Source of the DNA: Stereocaulon alpinum
Taxonomy: Eukaryota; Ascomycota; Lecanoromycetes; Lecanorales; Stereocaulaceae
Reading direction: 5' to 3'
Assembly (NCBI GenBank): GCA_018257865.1
Contig: JAEUBA010000083.1
Span: 62,001-126,000 of the forward strand
Length of the DNA: 64,000 bases
Within the stretch, counting starts at the first letter, position 1. Each line of letters opens with the position of its first letter. Below, piece by piece: positions 32,480 to 41,964 of the stretch. The translations under genes and the position numbers were made by a program. Below the pieces are notes generated by a model, which worked only from the letters and a program-made list of their open reading frames with translations, made no database searches and was not told the DNA's origin.

Positions 32480-33225
32480 GCCGTATAGATATATCGCCAG
32501 CAGAGCTGCTGGAGAGAGCTACAGCTAACGGCTACAAGCAGGGAGCTCATCAGGAAGAGGATAGCAAGAGGGACAAAATAAAGTATGTGAAGAAGACCCC
32601 AAGGAATCAGGACATTGTGTTGAGGCGCTATGAGAAGTAAGTTCAGACATCGATTCGGTCCCCTATCACAAGATGTATACTTACCCAGTTGAGCAGATGC
32701 GCGGTTGCTTTCGAAAAGAAGGAGCAGGACACGGGAGAGGCACTTCTCGGTAATGAAGCCGCGGTCGACGTCCCCTATACCATAGGAGCACGCAGTCTTC
32801 GAGAAGGTTTATCTCCTCTCGATCTTGCCACTATGAAGGGCTTCCTTCGCTTTGTCATCGCCACCAGCTGAGGAATCATCGACGACGGACAGAAAAAGGT
32901 CACCGTCGATTTAATGAATACATTTGCGGAGTGGTCAACCGTCAGGTGTAGGGTTCTAGAGCCTTAGCCAGTTTACCGTTTCTCCCGCTGTTACTCTTCA
33001 CTACTGCTCTTCCTCACACCAAACAGCTCTTTGGCGTGGGGTAGTATTGCCAACGCTCCATTACCATTCTCCCTCAGACTTCCATCCGTCTTCCTTGCCG
33101 GTTGTCCGCCAGAAGTTATGAGATGTGACTTGAGCGATTTCCTAGACTTCTCCGTAGACCAACGCCTTCTTGAGCACGATGCGAGGTACTTCGACCGGCG
33201 AAGAACTGTAAGTTGGCTCTAATCC
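32480..33225 (+). pseudogene. DUF3435 / Crypton-type tyrosine recombinase N-terminal region, broken
   Basis: Exon 1 (from about 32480 to 32636) reads SPAELLERATANGYKQGAHQ and YVKKTPRNQDIVLRRYE. An intron at 32637-32696 (GTAAGT..GCAG, 60 nt) joins in phase to CAVAFEKKEQDTGEALLGNE, SPLDLATMKGFLRFVIATS, a TGA, then GIIDDGQKKVTVDLMNTFAE. The LRRY(E/D), TMKGFLRF and VD(S/L)xNTxAEW pattern is the N-terminal part of fungal DUF3435 proteins, the recombinases of Cryptons and of large cargo-carrying elements. The TGA replaces a likely Arg (CGA). The catalytic Arg/Tyr core is absent. A further piece near 33100-33225 (DFLDFSVDQRLLEHDARYFD) may belong to it. Confidence 0.55.
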
Positions 33226-33549
33226 GTTACCAAATGCGACAATATCTATAGATGGCCTTTTCAACCCCACCTATAGTACCGCTCTCTTCTCTCTTCTGGT
33301 TTCCGTTCTCCGATATATTGCGTTCGTTGTTGGATAGCGTTACAGAGCTTGGTCCCTGAGCTGGTCTGGTATTAGGCTGGATTTGTCACGAACAGAGTCA
33401 TACGTTGTATCGATGTTGATCCACCTCCACCGATGAGCGTATAAGAAAAGACTCCCCCGAATTTCCATGTGTGAGTTTTAGGTGCAGTCAGTGTATGCAA
33501 GGCGGCAAATTGTATGCATTCCCAAGACTGTCTTTCCGAACAAGTCTCC
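33226..33549. other. no gene seen
   Basis: Nothing recognised; it leads into the diverged tandem duplication. Confidence 0.35.
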
Positions 33550-34260
33550 ACATAAGGAGGCCTGCGGGTACGCTGCACTATTGCAAGATTTCTGTTCCTT
33601 GCCGACTGCGTTTTCGTTATGGTAAGCTTCCCTGTTATATTGGAGAGATTGTTATTGCTCAGTGCCTAAGTACATCCCTTCGAATTAGATCGACTTATGA
33701 ACAGGTTGGAATGCTTTGTGTGTTTATCAATTTTGTCTGCCATTGCCCAACGATCCGGCGGAGGTCATCCTATGTATTTACAAATCTGACATATGAGCCG
33801 TCCTACACTGGATGAAGATGCCTTGTCATAGAGCCACAATGTATGTGCTGTCCATTCATCAGAGCTTCCACCCTCCAAGACATCCTTTCTGAACAGCCTT
33901 TCACGGAAAAGGGTCTGTAGGCGTACTGCACTACCGTAGAGTGTTATTTCCCTCGCTAATTATGTTTTCGTTCTAATAGAGGCTCCCTCTGATAGTGGAG
34001 AGATTAAATTGGCTGAGCAGTATCTCCTTTGGACCAGGTCGTTTCTGAGCCGGCCGTAACGCATTACGTATTGCCACTTTCGTCAATCACTACCCGACAG
34101 TGCATCTCAGGTCAGGCGATATGCACCAGGATGGACCCTTGCAGTGGTACCATATCTCCACTAGACGAGAATATCTTATTATGGAGCCATAATATGTGTG
34201 CTGCCTGTCCATCGGAGATTTTCACCCTTCCCGAGACGCCATTTTATGCAGCGAATCGTA
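33550..34260 (+). repeat. diverged tandem duplication, two units of about 350 bp
   Basis: Unit 1 (about 33550-33900) and unit 2 (about 33900-34260) share landmarks in the same order: GGTACGCTGCACTA / GGCGTACTGCACTA, GTTTTCGTTATGGTAAGCTTCCCT / GTTTTCGTTCTAATAGAGGC, TGGAGAGATT, and CATAGAGCCACAATGTATGT / TATGGAGCCATAATATGTGT. Substitutions are frequent, most of them transitions. No shared reading frame is supported. Confidence 0.6.
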
Positions 34261-34843
34261 ACAGTTCTCGGGAGCCCTATTCTGACCAGAAGACCCATAG
34301 GTTTCCGGAATAGATGTGCAGGACTGTGTAAGGTCTTTGGCAGAGGAGCGGAAGATCGTGACCGGCGTAATGATATGATTGATGTTTAGGAATTGTACAA
34401 TTGCTAATTAATATGTGATACACATGCAGCAAGTCATTAAATCTCTTACCTGAAATTTTGAGTGGATGCGGTACGGACGTCTACGCTTTCTATAATGGTT
34501 GAATGGCAAGTCACTAGATAGGATAATTTGAGTTATGCTTAGACACTCTGCCGTTAATCGCTTACCGATGTCAGAGCAGCCGGATTTAGCACCCTAGTCA
34601 ACGTTAATACTTTCGTGCCATTGTCTGCCTGATCCTTTATCCGTTTTTCAAATCCTTGCGCCCCTCTCCACACCCCCCGTTTAGCCCTCTAGGCTTTCCG
34701 TTCCCTGTAAAGAGCTACTAAAATACACTGACTTTAGCGTTTGCAATCCAAGACCTGAGATTCATTTTGCCCGTAAGCCCAACGAAGGCGTCCTAAATAA
34801 CAGCTAAATCTTAGAACGCTAATACAAATAGCAAGTTGACTTG
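34261..34843. other. 3' flank of the NLR gene; no gene
   Basis: AT-rich; contains the 3' untranslated region of the minus-strand NLR gene. No other feature. Confidence 0.4.
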
Positions 34844-37714
34844 TCACAAATGAAATTTCTGCTTAAGCGAAGCCGAAAACCCCTTTTTGGGGGGCCCTAA
34901 GTGTGTAGTATGATGTGATGATTCCTCCAGCCGGCCTAACTCTCCCTTAGTGGTTATCAGATCGCTTGTTGCAGAGGAACTAAGCTTGGATTCTTGCCAT
35001 ACAGTGAATGCTGCGGAAGAAGACAATGTATGGGGATGATCGGCACCTAAGATTCGGGTTCGTAGATGGATACATTCACCCATTAAATTGGTAGCCTCTG
35101 CATGTCGGCCTTGCCTTTTCCAGGTGAAGGCAAGATTGTTCATACTAGTCAGCGTATCGGGATGCTCCTCGCCTAGCACCCTCTTGCTTGTCTCCACCAC
35201 CTGTACCTCCAGCTCTTCAGCCTCCTTCCAGCGTCCCTGATCCCGGTATGTTGAAGCCAGGTTAGCTATGCTGGTTAGCGTGGAGGGATGCTCCTCGCCT
35301 AGCACCCTCTTCTTTGTCTCCATCACCTGTACCTCCAGCTCTTCAGCCTCCTTCCAGCGTCCCTGATCCCGGTATGTCGAAGCCAGGTTGGCTATGCTGG
35401 TCAGCGTGGAGGGATGCTCCTCGCCTAGCACCCTCTTGCTTGTCTCTATCACCTGTACCTCCAGCTCTTCAGCCTCCTTCCAGCGTCCCTGATTCCGGTA
35501 TGTCGAAGCCAGGTTGGCCATGCTGCTTAGTATAGAGGGATGCTCCTCGCCTAGCACCCTCTTGCTTGTCTCTATCACCCGCACCTCCAGCTCTTCAGCC
35601 TCCTTCCAGCGTCCCTGATTCCGGTATGTCGAAGCTAGGTTGGCTATGCTGGTTAGCGTAGAGGGATGCTCCTCGCCTAGCACCCTCTTGCTTATCTCCA
35701 CCACCTGTACCTCCAGCTCTTCAGCCTCCTTCCAGCGTCCCTGATCCCGGTATGTCGAAGCTAGGTTAGCTATGCTGGTCAGCGTAGAGGGATGCTCCTC
35801 GCCTAGCACCCTCTTACTTGTCTCCATCACCTGTACCTCCAGCTCTTCAGCCTCCTTCCAGCGTCCCTGATTCCGGTATGTTGAAGCCAGGTTGGCCATG
35901 CTGGTTAGCGTAGAGGGATACTCCTCGCCTAGCACCCTCTTCTTTGTCTCCATCACCTGTACCTCCAGCTCTTCAGCCTCCTTCCAGCGTCCCTGATTCC
36001 AATATGTCGAAGCTAGGTTGGCTATACTGGTCAGCGTGGAGGGATGCTCCTCGCCTAAGATAGTTCTTTTCTGGTCCCATGTCCGCTTGTTCATCCCTGC
36101 TGCTTTCCGATAGAGCCCACACTCGTCTGAATACACCGCAGCCCACGTACTCGCATCTAAGAGATCAGTATTCGTAAGCCCATATTGCTCTGCAGAGGCC
36201 TCTAGAGATTCAATATGGCTGACAAACTGACCACATCGGCTCCAATTTCGCGGAGACCGGCGATCACCAATTTCCTTAAAGGCTACGCAAACGACGTATA
36301 TTGCCGCTTCCAGCCACTGCCCTCGTTCCGTATCAGCCATAAGCTTCGACCGAAGTAGAAATTGGACCAGGTCATGGATCCGTAGTATACGTTCAGATCC
36401 CTCCAGCATCTAAACCGCTAGGGATAGCCGCTGGATCTCTTGGATGGCCTTAGAGAGGCGCGTTCGAGACCGGAACAAGTCTATCACTGCTTCAAGCTCA
36501 GCGAGTGCTCGTGCTGGAGGTACGTTACGCCGATCGTCCCGGTGCAGAGCGCCACATCCTTGCGTGAAGATACTGATCGGGATGGTTTCAGGGTCACAGA
36601 AGCATAGAACCCGAAGAAGAGTCAAGGCGTCCGGGAATGTCCCTTGGATCTGGTTTAGAGCCGGCGTAAAAGTAGCTGCCACTGATTTCTCTTCATAGCG
36701 TGAGAGATCATTCTCCCATGAAAGGATCTAGCTTATCGTCAGCCTTCACTCCCAAGGATTCATAATCTGTTCTCACCTCAATTGCCTCCTCGCTCTTATA
36801 TAGATTAAGAAGTTCTTTTGGGCTGCTTCCAGTATCCCTCATATACGATGCAGCTTGTTCGATTGCCAGAGGCAAGTTTCCCACCGACCGGACGACCTGT
36901 TCAGCATCCGTATAGCTCGCTTTCCTTCTGCCTTCTCGCTCTATTCCAGCGCCGGCTGAGAGCATCGCCACCGCATCGCCGATCCCTAGCGGCTGCAAAG
37001 CCAGCTGGGATGATTCTCCCGGGGCAGTAAACACTTCCGCAGTCTTCGCCGTCCGAGTGGTAAAGAGAAGCCGACCCCCGCTGTTCCTTCGTGGAAGCAT
37101 ATCACGAAGCATCGCAGTCGTCTCCAGAGTCACATTATCAAGGATGACCAACCAGCTCCTCGCAGCGGTCGGATCTTCCAACCAAGCTCGCGCCACAGCA
37201 AGCTTGGTGACCTGGTCTAGGGTATGTCGCCCAGGGAGACGGAGAAGATCCACCAGCTTAGAGAAGTCCCGGGTCAACTTCTCCACCGACGCTGCAGACA
37301 CCCAAAAGATATAGGTATATTGGCTTCTCTGGGATGCATAAGTAGCAACCTTCAAGGCCAGCTGTGTTTTCCCCACTCCCGGCATCCCGTGTATAACGCA
37401 GCGTGCCGGGAGCTCCCCGGAGGATGTGCTGAACATACGATCAATCTGTTGCAGCTCATCACCTCGACCTGTGAAATACGAGGAGAGGATGGAGTCGGGT
37501 AACTCGCAGACACTCGTGGGAGGCCTGTTGTCTGCGCTTGGTAAGCTATATTACCAGCAGACGCAGCTCTCTATGATCTACACGTACCAGAGCTGGGATC
37601 GAAATAGATCGGGGCGCCGTTGGTGTTGAAGCTGTTTCCCAGGAACTGCCCACCTCCATGGCTACGGTAATCCCCATCGAATCTGTTCTCTACCCAAGTG
37701 CTGCTTCTTTGCAT
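34844..37714 (-). CDS. STAND/NLR receptor: amyloid-like motif, NB-ARC, near-identical TPRs (one internal stop)
   Basis: Three exons: 37714-37588, 37531-36777 and 36712-34844, with introns of 56 and 64 nt that keep phase; the second has GTGAGA, CTGAC and AG signals and removes an apparent frameshift. Start MQRSSTWVE at 37714. Residues 10-38 are an amyloid-type motif. NB-ARC from about residue 60: linker PDSILSSYFTGRGDELQQID, P-loop GMPGVGKTQLA, kinase-2 SWLVILDNV, GGRLLFTTRT, GLPL-like NLPLAIEQAASYM. A winged-helix-like part follows, then seven near-identical 42-residue TPRs (LASTYRNQGRWKEAEELEV) and one diverged TPR. Fungal NLRs of this type sense non-self and seed folding of a partner effector. 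An in-frame TAG at 36412-36410, before MLEGSERILRIHDL, breaks the frame between NB-ARC and TPRs; CAG is the likely ancestor. Without that stop the product would be 917 aa. Either a recently silenced gene, or two products. Confidence 0.88.
35186..36067 (-). repeat. 126-bp coding tandem repeats (TPR units) of the NLR
   Basis: Seven units of 126 bp with few differences; each carries CTCTTCAGCCTCCTTCCAGC on the plus strand. Variation is confined to a few codons (His/Tyr, Asn/Asp, Met/Val/Ile, Thr/Ile, Ser/Lys). Such high internal conservation is known for WD, ANK and TPR arrays of fungal NLRs and reflects unit shuffling. Confidence 0.9.
37601..37687 (-). other. N-terminal amyloid-signalling motif of the NLR
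   Basis: Residues 10-38 of the NLR: begins NRFDGDY, has GG at the turn, a second half-turn GNSFNTNG, and ends in YF. Asn-x-Phe-x-Gly, Gly and Gly-Asn-x-Phe-Asn spacing is the two-layer beta-solenoid pattern of HET-s-type motifs. It has the same length as the C-terminal motif of the neighbouring hydrolase, with 11 of 29 identical positions (1, 3, 5, 9, 12, 17, 18, 20, 21, 24, 29). It occupies the extreme N-terminus, where such receptors carry it. Confidence 0.8.
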
Positions 37715-37878
37715 ATCGGCTGGGCATGCACTGTCATTATGGTGGTCGTACGCCTGTGTGTGAAGAGTGATCGAGCTTCGTCCCGGTAGCTCTCGGCTGA
37801 GTCATGCAATGTAATTGGACACCTCGGCTAATTGCAAGGTCGATCATAACAGGGCAAATCAGCCATAGCAAGACCATC
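37715..37878. promoter_or_regulatory. shared divergent promoter of the NLR/effector pair
   Basis: Only 164 bp separate the two start codons, so the transcripts must start here and may be co-regulated. TGTAATTGGAC contains an inverted CCAAT box; no clear TATA box is seen. Confidence 0.5.
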
Positions 37879-38972
37879 ATGACCGCTATCATCCGCAAAT
37901 TGTGGTCTCGGAAAGGCGAGGTCGAGCCTCAAAGCATAAGCGAGGGCCTGAGTAAGACTGAGCGGCTCGCGCCTACCCCAACCTTAGGCCCGCGAGTGGT
38001 GAATCCAGGCCCAGTGGATGCGGTGATTGAGTGAGGATATCCCAACCACTTCGTGCTTTCTAGCACTAATCCAAAACCCTAGTATCGTATTCATTCACGG
38101 CCTTACGGGTGGCAGGGAGTCCACATGGACGGCGAAGGGCGCGGTGGCCGGCTGGCCGGAATCACTCCTCCCCAACGATCTCCCTCAAGCTAGGATTATT
38201 ATGTACGGTTACGATGCGGATGTGGTCAACTTTTGGTCGATGGCATCCCAGAATTCGATCGGCGACCATAGTCAAAAATTCTTGTTATCGCTCGCCAATC
38301 TGCGAGATAGCACAAACACTGTTGGTTCAAGGGCTGTTACCCCAGCTACTCGACTGATTCTTCTCCTACAGAGCACAAGACCGCTCGCATTCGTTGCGCA
38401 TAGTATGGGCGGAATTGTTTGTCAAGATGTAAGATAGCATTTGCCTTATTTAAGGACTAAACCTGAGATGTGATAGGCGTTATTGAAATCCAGGGGCAGT
38501 GCCGATGGACATACTCAGCGTATCCTTGAACACACAAGAGGCATTCTCTTCATAGGAACCCCACACTGTGGCTCGGGTCTTGCAGAATGGGCTGTCGTAG
38601 GCAGCAAGTTTCTCCAATACTTCCGTCGATTCAACCAGGGAACGCTCGAAATCCTTCAACAGAAATCCGAGGTCATGGCACGAATACGGCAAGATTTCCA
38701 TACGATGCTGAGAGGTCGGGACCAAAGCGCAGAGAGGGAAATGGCAATCGTATGCTTTTATGAAGAACTACCAGTGCGGGCTATTGGAGAGGTAATCTTT
38801 GGTTGGAATAACTTAGAAGTGTCTTGATGCTGACCCTGACAAGATTGTGCCAAAAACCTCAGCAACCCTTGACAGGTATACACCTATTGGCATTCGCGCA
38901 AACCATATGGATATGACCAAGTTTTTAAGCCATCAAGATCCCGATTATCGAAATGTGCTCTCCGAGCTTTAA
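37879..38972 (+). CDS. SesB-type alpha/beta hydrolase effector of the NLR pair
   Basis: Four exons (37879-38030, 38083-38428, 38477-38791, 38844-38972) with introns of 52, 48 and 52 nt, each with GT..AG ends and a CTAAT, ACTAA or CTGAC branch site; all joins keep phase and give 313 aa to the first stop. The fold is clear: oxyanion-side IVFIHGLTGG, nucleophile elbow FVAHSMGGIV (Ser in A-H-S-M-G), ILFIGTPHCGSGLAEWA, CFYEELPV and the late catalytic His region IGIRANHMDMTKF. This is the lipase/esterase-like domain called SesB when it serves as effector of amyloid-signalling NLRs; the substrate is unknown, perhaps lipid. The NLR lies head to head. The first stop (TAA, 38970) cuts off the tail bearing the amyloid motif; CAA is the likely ancestral codon. 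Confidence 0.85.
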
Positions 38973-39260
38973 AGATTTCTTCAACTCTATAAGTAACAAG
39001 CGAAAAAGGAGCCGCCTCTAGTGTCGTCTATATCCTCTACGTCCTTTAAATTCCCTAAAGGCCAGCCACATTCTCATCATGGAGCTCAAAATGAGAGTTC
39101 TCCAAAGGAGAAGTGGTATCAGACCACTGTACATGCAAAGAATGATATGAATCAGCTAACAAAGTTGACTAATACTTTTTCTGGCTCATTCCATTCCAAT
39201 AGAGGCAAAATGATTTCTGGAAATGAATTCAATTCAGGAGGTGGGTCAATGAGCTTTTAA
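38973..39260 (+). pseudogene. C-terminal tail of the hydrolase with amyloid motif, behind two TAA codons
   Basis: The frame of the last hydrolase exon continues unchanged after TAA 38970-38972 and TAA 38994-38996 and stays open for 88 codons to the stop at 39258-39260. It has a Ser/Lys/His-rich linker, then a 29-residue motif at 39171-39257 that is the very end of the protein: starts NTFSGSF, second half GNEFNSGGGS, last residue Phe. Position and sequence match the receptor motif. Both stops need one C-to-T change in CAA. No splice donor/acceptor pair removes them. Read-through, or a strain without the stops, would give a 409-residue product. Confidence 0.75.
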
Positions 39261-39739
39261 TTCCAACAGCGAGAGATTATGGGTGTCTTCTACCAATTAA
39301 TTAGCACAGCCTACTATATTAAGATAAGCACGGAGGTCTTAAGTACGAGGAGTCGGGTTAGATGTGATGGCAGGCAGTGGAATGATATGCAAAATCTAGT
39401 TTAGGGAGTTAATTGTTACCTAAACTACCTGCACGTATATCATGATCACAGAAGGGCCAAGTGAATCAAGTAATTCTGATAGAGATCGTTAGCAAGGAAG
39501 GGTTCCGGCCAGCAGGCCACCGCGCCATTCGCCGTCTATGTAGATTCACTGCTGTCGGTGAGCGCGTGAATAAATATTATACTAGAGCCTTTTAGGGAAT
39601 TTAGGAAGCTTGAAGCGGTTGGTTATTGCTCACCCGTTCACTGTATCGACTTCGCAGGCCTTTACTGCTGATATAATACTTAGTAACAGCTGGACTCTCC
39701 GAACAACGGAGCGGTTGAGATATCCAATCAGACGGCAGG
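39261..39739. other. no gene seen
   Basis: 3' flank of the effector gene; short AT-rich sequence. Confidence 0.4.
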
Positions 39740-39916
39740 GGCTCCACCGAGAGCTACCGGAATCAGGGACGCTGGAAAGAGGCCATCTCCATGATGAAAA
39801 GATGCTTCAAGCTACAAAAACAGGTCCTTGGCCCTGGCTATCCAGACACGGAGGCCTCGCTTGAAGCTCTGCATGGGTGGAAAGATGGAGAAAAGGAACT
39901 GGAACACCCAAATTAA
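39740..39916 (+). pseudogene. TPR tail of another NLR-type gene
   Basis: A 58-codon frame reads ESYRNQGRWKEAISMMKRCF, LQKQVLGPGYPDTEASLEAL and HGWKDGEKELEHPN, then TAA. YRNQGRWKEA is the same TPR helix as in the NLR at 34.8-37.7 kb, but the rest is the diverged last repeat and C-terminus of a different protein. Nothing upstream (39480-39740) continues the array, so it is a remnant. Confidence 0.7.
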
Positions 39917-40257
39917 TTTATCTAGTGTTATGTAGTAAGAGCTGCTATCTACATTAGTATGTCTTTATTTAAGTCTTAGAGCAATTATCAAGCATCGACA
40001 GTGGACGGCTTAAAGACGCCTGGCGGAGGAACTCCTTGATCTTTCCGTGATCAATTGGCATTGAAAACAAAGCCGTTGCTACAATGTTGTCACATAGTAG
40101 TAGTAGAATTCTAGTGGTGGTAAGCTCATTTTATTGCTTCTACAGTAGAGATTGACTAAGTAGAAATGCTACGGAATGTTTGTCGAGCAGTGTGTATCAT
40201 CCCTGCTTTGTGATAGCACGCCTCGAAGCTGCTGACGCTATTGCATTTGCCTAACTC
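39917..40257. other. no gene seen
   Basis: AT-rich sequence between two relics; nothing recognised. Confidence 0.4.
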
Positions 40258-40797
40258 AATACAAAGCTGCAGTATGAGCGCCGACACCAACCTCAATTCT
40301 TCAGGACTGGGGACTCCGCGTTAATACGACTGCACCACGGCTATGACATCCCCGCCACCAAGCTCACTGGCCGTAAGTATGGCCAACAATATGTTGGGCC
40401 GTTTCAAGTCCTTGACTGAGTCAGACGTCTGGCCTATTGACTCGACATTCCTTCGAACTAGAAGATATACCCCTGTTTTGAGCGTAGCATAGCTAGAACC
40501 GCGCCCTGACCCAAGAGTGGATCCGTATCACCGTGAACGCCCTGAAAAACTGCCGTCGGTGTACGTCTAAGGGATACTGAAGAACATAAGATGGAGAAGA
40601 TCTTAAACAAGCGTGTAATACGCAAGGGACACGATTTCTCTACTGAATACCCCGTTGAATGGAGGGGATACGGCGCCCACCATGATGAATGGATAAATAT
40701 TAGCAAACTTGAGAATGCTAGTGAGGTTGTCGAAGACTATGAGATACACGCTGCTGCGTTGCCAATACCAAACCGTCGCCGGGGAAAGAAGGATTAG
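40258..40797 (+). pseudogene. Ty3/gypsy chromovirus integrase C-terminus with chromodomain
   Basis: One frame reads QPQFFRTGDSALIRLHHGYD, KLTGRKYGQQYVGPFQVLD (the GPF/Y integrase module), then several stops over the linker, then a chromodomain: EKILNKRVIRKGHDFSTEY, VEWRGYGAHHDEWINISKLE and NASEVVEDYE, to the natural end KKD at 40797. The GPF and chromodomain parts are still collinear in one frame, so loss is by point mutation (TGA, TAG). On the plus strand; RT and the rest of pol are missing. An LTR (TGTTAC.. near 40929) could follow. Confidence 0.8.
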
Positions 40798-41964
40798 GGC
40801 AAGTTATTGCCTGTGTATTGTTGCCTGCATGTTGCTGCCTGCATGTTACTTGAAGGATGCTGCTTAAAAGAACACCTGTATCTAGCTACTATTTGCTGAC
40901 GTCTTCTTTCGTTGCTGGCATTCTGTCATGTTACCGCGGTAGGGCGCGCCAAGCATAGGCTTGGCAAGTAGCTCTTATGAAAAAGCGTCTAGTTTGCAAG
41001 CTTTGCCCCTGGTGCAAACTTTATGTATTTAGCTAGATGATCCGGCGGAGCTAAATTAAAATGGCAATGGCTATACACATCAATTTTGGTAGGAATTGCT
41101 GCACAATCGCCGTATCTATGTATATCATAAGCAATGTTTACTTTCCTACTTTAGCGCCCATAATCGAGGACTAGTGCCGGAGTTCGGTGTTTATGCACCT
41201 ACTAGCATCCAATCGGGCTTAGTTTGTGCGACGGTCTGCCGGTCAAAAGCTGCCTGTCGAGCCAGTCCGTCACCTCAGGAACAACAGCCTCTTCACACAT
41301 CAACCTCCTACTCCTCGAGTCTATCTACCACGAGCATTCGGGTGTCTATCACGAATACATGACAAATCAGGAACAGCAGCTTCCTCATACACCCAAGCCT
41401 CCCCCTAGATCGAGCGCCCACTTCTCAAGTCCATCTACCACCCAGCAACTAATTGTCTATCAGCCATCACTTGCTAGCATCAACAATATCCTCATGCATC
41501 ATACTCCTACTCATCGAGTCCACCTACCACCCAGCAATCAAGTATTCATCGCGGAACCATCGCATACCAACATCAACGGCCTCCTCACTACCCCCCAAGC
41601 CTAACTGCCACTAGCATTCAGGCGTCTACCGCTAATCCATCACATATCGACCATCTTCCGGGACCCGAAAAGGTTCTCACCCTACTTCTTGAGGAGAAAT
41701 CAAAAAGGAACCGCAGTGGCATCCTATATATATATTGGCCAGGTCAGCTACACGTACTTTGGCGACTATCGTGCGCGTGGCTGGCCTGGCCGGATCAGCT
41801 CGGCTACGGCAGCATGGTCAAGAAAGTACCTGCGCAGTAAGTATCCTCATACTCCGTTGCCTATCTGCTTCTTTAATTCTTATTAACTGTGAATGAGACC
41901 ATTTGTATTCATCGAACCTGCTCCGGTTCGCTAGGCCTCCGGATGCTGACAGCAAGCTCTACAG
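40798..41964. other. LTR-like flank and Pro/Ser/Thr-rich frames; possible 5' exon of the methyltransferase relic
   Basis: 40810-40850 has short CTGCCTGCATGTT repeats. 41224-41604 is an open, Pro/Ser/His-rich frame with repeated CCACCCAGCAA and ATCATACTCCTACTC-type segments and no domain. 41689-41838 ends at a GTAAGT donor (41839) and could be an upstream exon spliced to the CAG acceptor at 41964; the encoded residues (VSYTYFGDYRARGWPGR) are not recognised. Confidence 0.35.

Noticed and set aside
36410..36490. An intron hiding the NLR stop at 36410
   Set aside because: TTTAG could be an acceptor, but no GTRNGT-like donor lies at a usual distance upstream; a nonsense codon is simpler.
36683..36720. 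Frameshift in the NLR between NB-ARC and winged-helix parts
   Set aside because: A GTGAGA donor, CTGAC branch site and AG acceptor (36776-36713) remove 64 nt and restore the frame, so an intron is the better explanation.
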